Source: Clostridia bacterium (GTDB taxonomy: Bacteria; Bacillota; Clostridia; Lachnospirales; Lachnospiraceae). From it: a stretch of 12,897 nucleotides of DNA. Each line of letters begins with the position of its first letter. The stretch's first letter is position 1. The stretch spans positions 1 to 12,897 of the forward strand of contig BNZC01000028.1 in the NCBI GenBank assembly GCA_026000755.1, written 5' to 3'. The notes beneath the pieces are model-generated. The model had not been told where the DNA came from. It did no database searches and saw nothing but the letters and a program-made list of their open reading frames with translations. Position numbers and translations under genes: made by a program. Of this stretch, positions 1 to 6,921 are shown one piece after another.

Positions 1-2
1 TT

Positions 3-413
3 ATGGCATTTGCGGCGAAGAGTATTTTTGCCCCTATGAACCTTGTAACAGGCGGATTCAGCGGAATCTGCATTATGATACAGGATATAACAAGACCCTA
101 TATAACGGGGGGGGTACCGTTGTGGCTGAGCAATCTCATCTTAAATATTCCTCTGATTTTACTTGCCTTGCGGATACGAGGCAAAGAGTTTATCTTAAGC
201 ACCGCCATTGCCACCGTGATTTATACGGGCTGGTTATTTGTTTTCCCGGAAATGAATCTGGTGGAGGGGGATTATGCCTTAGCTGCTATTTTTGGCGGTG
301 GTCTGGTGGGTCTTGGCTTAGGGTGTATTTTCTTGGCGCAGACCAGTACAGGGCAAGGAGTCCGAAAATGGCGTAAGCCCAAGTTAAGGTTCGGACAAAG
401 CGGAAACGACTGA
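3..413 (+). CDS. YitT-family membrane protein, fragment cut at both ends
   Basis: About the first 117 residues match the N-terminal half of YitT/DUF161 membrane proteins, whose transport role is poorly defined. The cues are NLVTGGFSG near residue 13, a PLWLSNLILNIPLILLAL membrane helix, and a GGGLVGLGLGCIF helix that leads into STG. In this family STG is normally followed by GTD and several more helices plus a C-terminal DUF2179 domain. Here the frame runs into QGVRKWRKPKLRFG, which is the antisense of the facing FtsW-like gene, and stops. The ATG at position 3 is probably internal, because family members start about 15-20 residues earlier, outside the window. An 8-G tract lies at 107-114. 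The product as it stands would lack the second half of its membrane domain. Family assignment is fairly sure; whether the truncation is biological is not. Confidence 0.75.
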   Translation: MAFAAKSIFAPMNLVTGGFSGICIMIQDITRPYITGGVPLWLSNLILNIPLILLALRIRGKEFILSTAIATVIYTGWLFVFPEMNLVEGDYALAAIFGGGLVGLGLGCIFLAQTSTGQGVRKWRKPKLRFGQSGND

Positions 414-852
414 TTGCAACCGGAATAAGCAGGGTTACTGCCATTGCCATGACGGCAATCTGAAATTGTTTCATGGCAAAGTCATAGGATAAGCGGGTTA
501 GCATGACAAAGGAAATCGCCATCAGCATACACATATTGTTGACTAAAAGTCTGGATGCTCGTCGATAGGCAGTATGGTAAATAATCAGTACAATGGCAAA
601 AAATACCACCTGCATGAGGTAGAATAAGAGCAGTTCCATGTTGGGACCTGCCCCTGCCTCCTGCATGGATAAGTACAACACGGCATAAGCATTTGCATGG
701 AAGAGATATAGATAGAGAATCTGGCTTCTGAATCTGCGGTTTTGCTGTTTGGGTAACAGCCCTCGCTTAAGGGAGGAAAAACAGGTGTAGGTGTAGAGGG
801 CGATTAATAATATCATAAGATATTTGGATAGTTCTGTGATTAAATGTGTCAT
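286..852 (-). CDS. FtsW/RodA/SpoVE-like cell cycle protein, N-terminal fragment
   Basis: This is the N-terminal part of a polytopic membrane protein with about five hydrophobic helices. The stretch LLVNNMCMLMAISFVMLTRL (residues 102-121) followed by SYDFAMKQF, then RFVRTLTWAYAIFG (151-164), resembles the long N-terminus of Lachnospiraceae FtsW/RodA/SpoVE-family proteins, which polymerise peptidoglycan glycan strands or support that process. The SEDS core of about 300 further residues is missing. Similarity ends near residue 168 (position about 350); the remaining 20 residues are polar and are antisense of the YitT gene. An AAAGGAG ribosome binding site lies 7 bases before the ATG and overlaps the end of the U32 gene, 11 bases away, so the two are co-translated neighbours. 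The zapA-U32-ftsW order supports the call. I recognise the family from pattern memory only. Confidence 0.65.
   Translation of the reverse strand: MTHLITELSKYLMILLIALYTYTCFSSLKRGLLPKQQNRRFRSQILYLYLFHANAYAVLYLSMQEAGAGPNMELLLFYLMQVVFFAIVLIIYHTAYRRASRLLVNNMCMLMAISFVMLTRLSYDFAMKQFQIAVMAMAVTLLIPVAISRFRFVRTLTWAYAIFGLLALYWSAPRKYTLSQDPPDHRQK
345..360. other. Junction between yitT and ftsW-like fragments
   Basis: YitT-like coding on the plus strand ends at about 351-353 (the STG motif), and FtsW-like coding on the minus strand ends at about 349. Two unrelated partial genes therefore meet within a few bases, with no spacer, insertion sequence or terminator between them. This is the signature of an inversion or deletion breakpoint, or of an assembly misjoin. 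Confidence 0.6.
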
Positions 853-863
853 GGAATGCTCCT

Positions 864-3356
864 TTATGCTACCCCGCTGCGGAAATGGCTACCTGTATAC
901 TCTTTCAAATAGTTCTGCTTGTCTATTCCTTCTCCGAAAATTCCTGCCTCGCAGTAGGATAAAACTTGTTGTACTTGATTCTCATCTTCTATGGTGAAGG
1001 ATAGATGAATACTGTCTAGTGACAAACTGCCTATACTATTCTTGTTTAACACATGAAACAGGGATAGTGGCACGCTATTGTAAATAATATTATAACAGCC
1101 TTCACAACAGATTTTTACCGGAAATTTGGCTTTGCGGCGATCGTTTAGAAAGTATGAGGTGTTATCTCCTGTAGATTGCCCTATACATTGCCCTGTATTT
1201 TTCATGAGGCATTGGGCGCTTACCACAACAGGAAGATGTCCATACACCAACAGCTCTCCTCCGTGAAATCCCCGGTCTTTTAATTCTGTGCGGCTTAGTT
1301 CGACCGGCAGGCTGACCCTGCTGACCCCTGCTGCAAGAAAGGTGTTGTAGGAATCCTTTGTCAGGCAGTAAAGGGTATTGCCTGTTACCAGTTCCAAGTT
1401 TTTGGGTGCATCAGAATTTGTCGCAATTTGCTCTTTCACAAATTCCAAAGCATCATAGGTATGTACCACAAATCCGTCTATTCCATATTCGATTGCCGCC
1501 TGAATCCTTTCTTCCTGCTTCTTCACATCTGCCTGACGAAAGACTTGCGGCAGGGAATAAAGGATACGTTTTCCACTCTCATGAATATTTTCTGCCACTT
1601 GTTTGCCACAGATTCCATGATCTACATAAATGGTTGAAATACGCCCGGTTTCCAGTAAGGGGGCAAGCTGTTCCGGTTTGTCTATGGCGGCGGTGAGGTA
1701 GGGGTGATTCTTTATCGGCTCATTATTGCTCGACAAAACCGTTGATTGCTCTGCACACTCTATGTACTTTTCAGGATTGGCTCCCTCTCTTTGATTGCTT
1801 TGCTTATTTTCCTCGTATATGCTATCTTCTATGGCATTTGCAGAATTTTCTTCCCCTTGGGGTAGACCCTCCGCCCTGCGATACTCCTTTAACAACGCTT
1901 CCCTTAAGGCACAAATCCCTTCCCTGCGTAATTCGTTAATGGCGGATACCGCCAGGAAGACACTTTCTTCTATATCCAGTTCTACTTGCTCTATTCGATA
2001 ATCCGTTTCCCCTGTCTTTTGCAAACGCTTAATCAGTTCGCTTCCCACAAGGGGTGCATTTTGTGCTTGTTCTGCAACCGCTCCAAATACAGTCACTTCC
2101 TTCTCTTTGCAAAACAAGGTCAGCTTAGCCGCTGTGCCTATACGAAGGAAAAGTTTTGCACGGACTGCTATCTTTTCTGATTGTGTGGGTTGTATGGACA
2201 TTTTCTTTGATGGGTTTTCTTGCACAAAACCCATCTGCTGTTGTCTGCTTTTTGATTTTAATGTCTGCTTTGCGGAAAATGCCTCGCCTCCTTGTCCTTT
2301 CCTATGAGAGGAATCTAAAAGGCTAATCATCGATTCTTCCTGCCGTCCTTCGTTGGCTTTCCCTCCGTAGGAATTTCTCTCATAATATCCCTTGGTAAAG
2401 CCTCCACGACTGCCTAATTCTTCCAGTATTCTCTTATCCTCTTCGTCCACCAGATACCCCCCCCCATTATTTTCCGGATAGGTATCCAGGTAATGACGGT
2501 AAATCCGAGTAACCCCTACCGCATATTCCACTTGCTTCATTCGTCCCTCTATTTTCAGGGAAGATACTCCACTTTGTATCAACTGTGGCAGTAATTCAAT
2601 GGCGGCCAAATCTTTCATACTGAGCGGATAAACCACGGACGGTGACACCGATTTCCCCCCGAACTTCCCCTGCTTATTTTCACGATATTGGGAATACCCA
2701 TTCTCGTCAACTAAGGACGGTGACAGCCCTTTCCCAAACTCATAGGGCAACCGGCATGGCTGGGCACAACGTCCTCTATTTCCACTTCTGCCTCCTAATA
2801 CACTACTCAAAAGACAACGGCCGGAATAAGAATAACACATGGCACCATGGACAAAGCTTTCGATTTCAAGGTCTGTGTCCTCATAGATTGTCCGAATCTC
2901 GTTTAATGAAATTTCTCGGGCTGTGACGATGCGGCTTACCCCCAACTCTTTTAATAACTTAGCACCGTAAGCACTGCTTACCGACATTTGGGTACTGGCA
3001 TGAACGTTCATTTCCGGGAAATGTTCCCGCAAAAAAGACAATACGCCCAAATCCTGCACAATAACCCCATCTAATCCTTGACGGTAGAGGGGGGCAATAT
3101 AGGCATACAGCTTTTGTTCCAGTTCCTGTCTTTTTAATAAGGTATTGACGGTAAGGTAGAAGCGTTTGCCCCGCAAATGCAGGTAGTCTATGGCGGATAA
3201 AAGCTCCATCTCTATGAGATTTTTGGCATATGCCCTCGCACCGAAATTCTCCCCTGCCGCATAGACCGCATCCGCTCCTGCTTCCGCTACCGCCTTTAAC
3301 GCCAAAAAGGAGCCTGCCGGAGAGAGCAGCTCCACTTGCTTCGGTTTCGTTTTCAT
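864..3356 (-). CDS. U32-family protein (peptidase U32 / RlhA-TrhP-like), long two-domain form
   Basis: 830 residues. The N-terminus LLSPAGSFLALKAVAEAGAD and AVYAAGENFGARAY is typical of U32 barrels. The U32 signature is present as ESFVHGAMCYSYSGRCLLS, followed by GNRGRCAQPC. The four cysteines C174, C181, C197 and C201 are placed as in characterised family members that bind a 4Fe-4S cluster. YPLSMKDL and SLKIEGRMK follow at 243-273. The C-terminal half (about 553-770) is a second U32-like module with YGHLPVVVSAQC and a further cysteine set (C716, C724, C750/751, C754). Although named peptidases, characterised relatives RlhA and TrhP hydroxylate 23S rRNA and tRNA, and UbiU/UbiV hydroxylate a quinone precursor; an RNA-modifying role is an inference here. 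The start overlaps the zapA stop (ATGA), indicating translational coupling. Oddities are an in-frame repeat-bounded insert (about 207-241), a polar linker (about 328-395), a second one (about 500-550) and a G9 tract at 2457-2465. Confidence 0.9.
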   Translation of the reverse strand: MKTKPKQVELLSPAGSFLALKAVAEAGADAVYAAGENFGARAYAKNLIEMELLSAIDYLHLRGKRFYLTVNTLLKRQELEQKLYAYIAPLYRQGLDGVIVQDLGVLSFLREHFPEMNVHASTQMSVSSAYGAKLLKELGVSRIVTAREISLNEIRTIYEDTDLEIESFVHGAMCYSYSGRCLLSSVLGGRSGNRGRCAQPCRLPYEFGKGLSPSLVDENGYSQYRENKQGKFGGKSVSPSVVYPLSMKDLAAIELLPQLIQSGVSSLKIEGRMKQVEYAVGVTRIYRHYLDTYPENNGGGYLVDEEDKRILEELGSRGGFTKGYYERNSYGGKANEGRQEESMISLLDSSHRKGQGGEAFSAKQTLKSKSRQQQMGFVQENPSKKMSIQPTQSEKIAVRAKLFLRIGTAAKLTLFCKEKEVTVFGAVAEQAQNAPLVGSELIKRLQKTGETDYRIEQVELDIEESVFLAVSAINELRREGICALREALLKEYRRAEGLPQGEENSANAIEDSIYEENKQSNQREGANPEKYIECAEQSTVLSSNNEPIKNHPYLTAAIDKPEQLAPLLETGRISTIYVDHGICGKQVAENIHESGKRILYSLPQVFRQADVKKQEERIQAAIEYGIDGFVVHTYDALEFVKEQIATNSDAPKNLELVTGNTLYCLTKDSYNTFLAAGVSRVSLPVELSRTELKDRGFHGGELLVYGHLPVVVSAQCLMKNTGQCIGQSTGDNTSYFLNDRRKAKFPVKICCEGCYNIIYNSVPLSLFHVLNKNSIGSLSLDSIHLSFTIEDENQVQQVLSYCEAGIFGEGIDKQNYLKEYTGSHFRSGVA
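2637..2725 (-). repeat. 11-bp direct repeats bounding an in-frame insert in the U32 gene
   Basis: GGACGGTGACA occurs at 2637-2647 and again at 2715-2725, exactly 78 bases (26 codons) apart. The similarity around it is looser on both sides. On the protein it gives two related peptides, GLSPSLVDE and SVSPSVVYP, around a polar stretch. The insert lies between the cysteine cluster and YPLSMKDL, where I would expect the family to run almost directly from one to the other. Confidence 0.6.
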
Positions 3357-3874
3357 TTGCTTTGCTCCGTTTTCGGCTGACCTGCCGCAGGGTGAACGCT
3401 AAACCTTGACTTCCCTCTCTGCCCCCCGTTTGCACTTACTTCTGCTTTTTCTTTTTTCTCCATACCCCCAAGCAAGACATCTTCTAAGGAGGTTTCAAGC
3501 TTTGTCTTGATTAAGAGCATTTCTTTATTTTCTATGGAAAGTTCCTTGATGGTTTTCTCCAATTCTTTCTTCTTCATGCGGGCGGCGACTAAATCATGCT
3601 TTAGGTTATAGATTTCCTGATTCCTCTCCTCTAAATCAGATGCCAACATATCCCCTCGATCTTTCGCCTTAAAATAGTCGTCCGCAATATTTAAGTGCAA
3701 CAAAATAGCTTTCATATCAGGGGGAATGCGGCGGTAGTTTTCTGCTTTTTCGAACTCACTTAGTTTATCATTTATGTAGGAAGCAACCTGCTGTAAATAC
3801 ACCTCGCTCTCGTAACCGCTGAGTGTATATACCTTGCCCCCTATGGATACGTCTGCGTTTGTTTTTGCCGACAT
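3353..3874 (-). CDS. zapA: Cell division protein ZapA, long coiled-coil form
   Basis: 173 residues. The N-terminal globular part reads SIGGKVYTLSGYESEVYLQQ, then VASYINDKLSEFE, then LLHLNIADDYFKAKD, matching ZapA, which bundles and stabilises FtsZ filaments at midcell. Residues from about 75 to 135 form a heptad-rich coiled coil (ERNQEIYNLKHDL, KKKELEKTIKELSIENKE). The tail is polar and probably disordered. It is longer than ordinary ZapA (about 80-110 residues), as I recall is usual in Lachnospiraceae. The frame stays open further upstream, but the ATG at 3874 is chosen because a GGGAGG site lies 9 bases before it and the protein match starts there; the upstream extension is cysteine-rich antisense-like sequence that overlaps the kinase gene. 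It overlaps the U32 start by four bases. Confidence 0.9.
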   Translation of the reverse strand: MSAKTNADVSIGGKVYTLSGYESEVYLQQVASYINDKLSEFEKAENYRRIPPDMKAILLHLNIADDYFKAKDRGDMLASDLEERNQEIYNLKHDLVAARMKKKELEKTIKELSIENKEMLLIKTKLETSLEDVLLGGMEKKEKAEVSANGGQRGKSRFSVHPAAGQPKTEQSK

Positions 3875-3899
3875 CTTCTCTTTCCTCCCTTGTATATAA

Positions 3900-3928
3900 A
3901 GATTATGCACCTCCATATTTTTCCGCAA
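3900..3928 (-). promoter_or_regulatory. Weak candidate promoter for zapA-U32-ftsW
   Basis: TTGCGG (3923-3928) and TAATCT (3900-3905) are separated by 17 bases on the minus strand, ahead of the zapA RBS. Both boxes are only partial matches. The -35 box lies inside the left arm of the inverted repeat at 3918-3956. It could let the division genes be expressed apart from the kinases. Confidence 0.3.
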
Positions 3929-3956
3929 CATCACCCGGATGTCATTTGCGGAAAAA
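3918..3956. promoter_or_regulatory. Long inverted repeat in the kinase-zapA spacer
   Basis: TTTTTCCGCA (3918-3927) pairs perfectly with TGCGGAAAAA (3947-3956). A nested ACATC/GATGT stem (3928-3932 with 3938-3942) gives a compact hairpin. There is no T-run after the stem on either strand, so it is not a normal intrinsic terminator. It may be an operator, since it overlaps the possible -35 box, or an mRNA processing or stability structure between the kinase and zapA messages. Confidence 0.5.
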
Positions 3957-3977
3957 TCCTGCCCGGTGGGTAGTTCC

Positions 3978-6851
3978 TCACAATTCGTGCAGCAAACACT
4001 TGCGCAGCACCTGATCCATCTGCACCGTGTCAATGGGTTTTGACAAGAAACCGTCAAAGCCATGCTCCAAGAATATTTCCTTTTGACCGGTTAAGGCATT
4101 GGCTGTAAGTGCCACAATGAATCCCTTATAGCCCAAATCTCGAATACGCCTCGCCGCTTCGATTCCGTCCATTCCCGGCATCATGTGATCCATCAAAATC
4201 ATATCATACAGGTGATTACTGCCCTCACCCTCTCTGCTGTGCTTGCGTTTCTCCAGCCAATCCGCCACCTTATCAATGGCTTCCTGCCCGTTTGTGGCAG
4301 TATCAACCCTCATACCATAGCCCTCTATCAGACCCTCCACTACCATGATATTAATCTCCACATCATCTACCACCAAGATATGGGCATCAGGCAGAAGAAT
4401 TTGGGCAAATTTCTCTTCTCTTCTACGCATTTCTACCGTATATTCCGAATTTACTAAGGCACGGGCTGCCTCTTCCCCGATCACTGACTCGCTTACAATC
4501 TCTTGGGGCAGATGTACCGCAAAGGTACTCCCTTTTCCATAGTCACTCTCTACGTATAATCTACCCTGCATGAGCGTTAAGAGTTGTTTGGTAATGCTCA
4601 TACCAAGCCCTGTTCCCTCTGTTTCACGATTGGCTGACATATTAAAGCGGGCATATTCGGAAAAGAGGTTTTTCAGCTCTTCCGGGGTCATGCCAAGACC
4701 CGTATCTTTGACTTCGAAAACAAGCACAATCCGCTCTCTTTTTTCTTCTTCCGCTCGGGCTGCTGCATCCGCCTCACGTTGTTCGTCTGTTTTTCTTTTA
4801 TGTGCCGAATCTACTTCTCGCCGGTATTCTGCTGCCGAACCTGCATCTTCCTGCTGTTCTGCTTCCCATGCAAACCGCTGCTGCTCTGCTTCCGCCTCAA
4901 TGGCATAGTCTCCTAATCGACAGCTTATCCGAAAGGTTACTTCACCCTTCTTTGTGTATTTGAAAGCATTGGAAAGGATGTTGTTTAGGATTTGTTTTAC
5001 TCTAAGAACATCCCCTATCACACTTACCGGTAAATCAGGGGCAACGTCAATGATAAATTCAATGGGCTTGTTCCCCCGCCTTACCACGTTCATATTTACT
5101 GTCTCCCGGATGAAAGGAATCAGTTCATACTCCGCCGGTTCTATGGTCATTCTCCCCGCTTCTATTTTGGAAAGGTCAAGGATGTCGTTAATAATGGCAA
5201 GGAGCCCCGAGCCTGCTGTTTGTATTTTCTCTAAATTATCATAATCATGATCGGGCAAATCCGATCGTTTCATCATGATTTCGGACATACCCATAATGGC
5301 ATTCATGGGGGTGCGAATCTCATGGGACATGGTTGCCAAGAACTGGGATTTGTATTTGTTGGCGGTTTCTGCAAGCTTGGTCTGTTCCTTTAGCTTCTCC
5401 GCCTGTAAACGCAGTCTGGTGGTACGTTGCTGAACCACTTCATCTAAATTCTTGTTCTGGTTTTCCAGAACCTTTTTCGTTCTTGTCACATCAAGGGCAA
5501 GGGCGAAAGAGACGGACACGGAAAAAGCAAACATTCCAAAAAAAACAGAATTTGCATTGGTAGCGAAGACCATACTTTGCACAATAGCTGCAATAGCCAC
5601 AAAAAATACCAAGTGGACACCAAAAAAGATATTCCCCTTTGTGCTGTCTAAGAGTATATAGAAAAAACGTCTTACAGGGCTGCTGCTTATCCCCTCTCCT
5701 CTTGACATTTTATATTGCTTTAAGGTTTCCCGCATACCGAACAGATTAATCACGTAGGCAAGCACAATGGCAGCAGTCTCCAATATTTGACCATAGTGCA
5801 ACAAATCAATCTGGAATTGCAGATCCTGATTAAACAGTAAGGCAAGCTCAAAGACGATGGTGATAACGGCTAAGCCTCTGGCAAGAAGCCCCAAGGGTTT
5901 TTCATACACCGCATAAATAAAGAATAGCAAAGGTACGCCCAAGGACACGAAAAACATATATTCTGTTTTTTGCAGCAGAAAGGAGTCGTTGCTTAACATG
6001 TACGCCACATGTGTCCGAAGCAACATATAACCCGCAAAGAAGAAATTCGTCATGGCAAACCAGAGATAGTACTTCTCTTTATTGCCGCTTATAAGCACCA
6101 ATATGCTGTAAAACGCCAGAAAAATATGCACACTGATAAGAAACAGCAAGTCAATGTCACTGTGCAGTCTTTGTATCGACCGATAATCATCAATATACAT
6201 ACCATTGTTGTAATAGAGTCCGCCTCTTGAATATCCCGAGGGTACGTATACATGAATCATAAGGGAGTTCTGCCCGCTTTGCAGGTTCTCTCGATCAAAT
6301 GGAATCGTAAGACCTCTTTTGTTCTTATGAACCGCAATGCTGCCATCCTCTGTTAATTGAACGTCTTTCCACAAGAGATTACCATTCAGGTATACCTCAT
6401 AGTTATCCGCAATCCCGGGAATATAAAGAGCCATGGGCGTAGCACTCTTTTTGATGTCTTTTGTTTTCGCAACGGGGCAATCAAACTTGACTAAATAGGT
6501 GTACTCCTGGGCCACCTCGTGTAATACGGTAAATGTGGGGTAAACCCGATCCATGCCCGTATCTGAAATGCGCCATGGCTTATCTGAAATGTCCACATAC
6601 ACATGCTCTTTTCCTGTACCCCCCCCGTTTTGCAATGGTTTTAAGTCGGGAGTCAAATCCCATGGGTCAAAACCGGTACGCAGGTAGATAGCGGATTGTG
6701 TCAAATCAATATAGGCAGGAGCGTGTACATCGCTTTTGGAAAAAATCATTACCACATAAATAAGAAACAAATAAATGACGACCATGGACACAAAAATGAC
6801 GGCCAGATTTTTTTCTTTTTTGGGTTTCTTTATTGGTGAGTTTTTTTTCAT
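3978..6851 (-). CDS. 7TM-DISM hybrid sensor histidine kinase with receiver domain (no HPt)
   Basis: 957 residues. A basic cytoplasmic start and first membrane helix (16-37) are followed by an extracytoplasmic beta-rich sensor domain (about 45-225, with YLNGNLLWKDV and PFDRENLQSGQNSLMIHVYVP), then seven membrane helices (about 233-455) and a short coiled coil. This is the 7TMR-DISM layout, generally thought to sense carbohydrates or other small ligands. The HisKA domain has phosphoacceptor H510 in ATMSHEIRTP; the ATPase has the N box ILNNILSNAF (621-630), G1 DTGLGM (716-721) and G2 GTGLGM (746-751). The receiver (about 823-957) has DD829-830, phosphoacceptor D888 in MDHMMPGMDG, T916 and K938. 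A charged insert of about 55 residues (652-706) splits the ATPase domain. It has no HPt of its own and probably relies on the upstream paralogue. A G8 tract (6619-6626) and an A8 run at the start codon are notable. The start has a weak AAGGATAGTAGG site. Confidence 0.93.
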   Translation of the reverse strand: MKKNSPIKKPKKEKNLAVIFVSMVVIYLFLIYVVMIFSKSDVHAPAYIDLTQSAIYLRTGFDPWDLTPDLKPLQNGGGTGKEHVYVDISDKPWRISDTGMDRVYPTFTVLHEVAQEYTYLVKFDCPVAKTKDIKKSATPMALYIPGIADNYEVYLNGNLLWKDVQLTEDGSIAVHKNKRGLTIPFDRENLQSGQNSLMIHVYVPSGYSRGGLYYNNGMYIDDYRSIQRLHSDIDLLFLISVHIFLAFYSILVLISGNKEKYYLWFAMTNFFFAGYMLLRTHVAYMLSNDSFLLQKTEYMFFVSLGVPLLFFIYAVYEKPLGLLARGLAVITIVFELALLFNQDLQFQIDLLHYGQILETAAIVLAYVINLFGMRETLKQYKMSRGEGISSSPVRRFFYILLDSTKGNIFFGVHLVFFVAIAAIVQSMVFATNANSVFFGMFAFSVSVSFALALDVTRTKKVLENQNKNLDEVVQQRTTRLRLQAEKLKEQTKLAETANKYKSQFLATMSHEIRTPMNAIMGMSEIMMKRSDLPDHDYDNLEKIQTAGSGLLAIINDILDLSKIEAGRMTIEPAEYELIPFIRETVNMNVVRRGNKPIEFIIDVAPDLPVSVIGDVLRVKQILNNILSNAFKYTKKGEVTFRISCRLGDYAIEAEAEQQRFAWEAEQQEDAGSAAEYRREVDSAHKRKTDEQREADAAARAEEEKRERIVLVFEVKDTGLGMTPEELKNLFSEYARFNMSANRETEGTGLGMSITKQLLTLMQGRLYVESDYGKGSTFAVHLPQEIVSESVIGEEAARALVNSEYTVEMRRREEKFAQILLPDAHILVVDDVEINIMVVEGLIEGYGMRVDTATNGQEAIDKVADWLEKRKHSREGEGSNHLYDMILMDHMMPGMDGIEAARRIRDLGYKGFIVALTANALTGQKEIFLEHGFDGFLSKPIDTVQMDQVLRKCLLHEL

Positions 6852-6890
6852 CCTACTATCCTTCTTGTGAGGGTACTACTCATCGGACTC

Positions 6891-6906
6891 GCAAGCTCAC
6901 GCTTGC
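6891..6906. other. Small hairpin between the two kinase genes
   Basis: GCAAGC and GCTTGC (6 bp, 4-base loop TCAC) lie in the 70-base spacer between the two kinase genes. There is no T-run, so it is not a terminator. No promoter is visible in the spacer, so the two kinases are probably on one message. Confidence 0.35.
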
Positions 6907-6921
6907 TCGTTGTTCGATTGC

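Noticed and set aside
1742..2926. Several plus-strand open frames opposite the U32 gene
   Set aside because: They are short, overlap each other, are low in coding character and lie antisense to a conserved gene.
2959..3435. 158-residue minus-strand frame spanning the zapA-U32 overlap
   Set aside because: It is an out-of-frame shadow: its sequence is the shifted reading of two well-supported genes and matches nothing recognisable.
3875..4063. Upstream extension of the zapA reading frame
   Set aside because: It overlaps the end of the kinase gene, is cysteine-rich with no ZapA similarity, and the strong GGGAGG site clearly serves the ATG at 3874.
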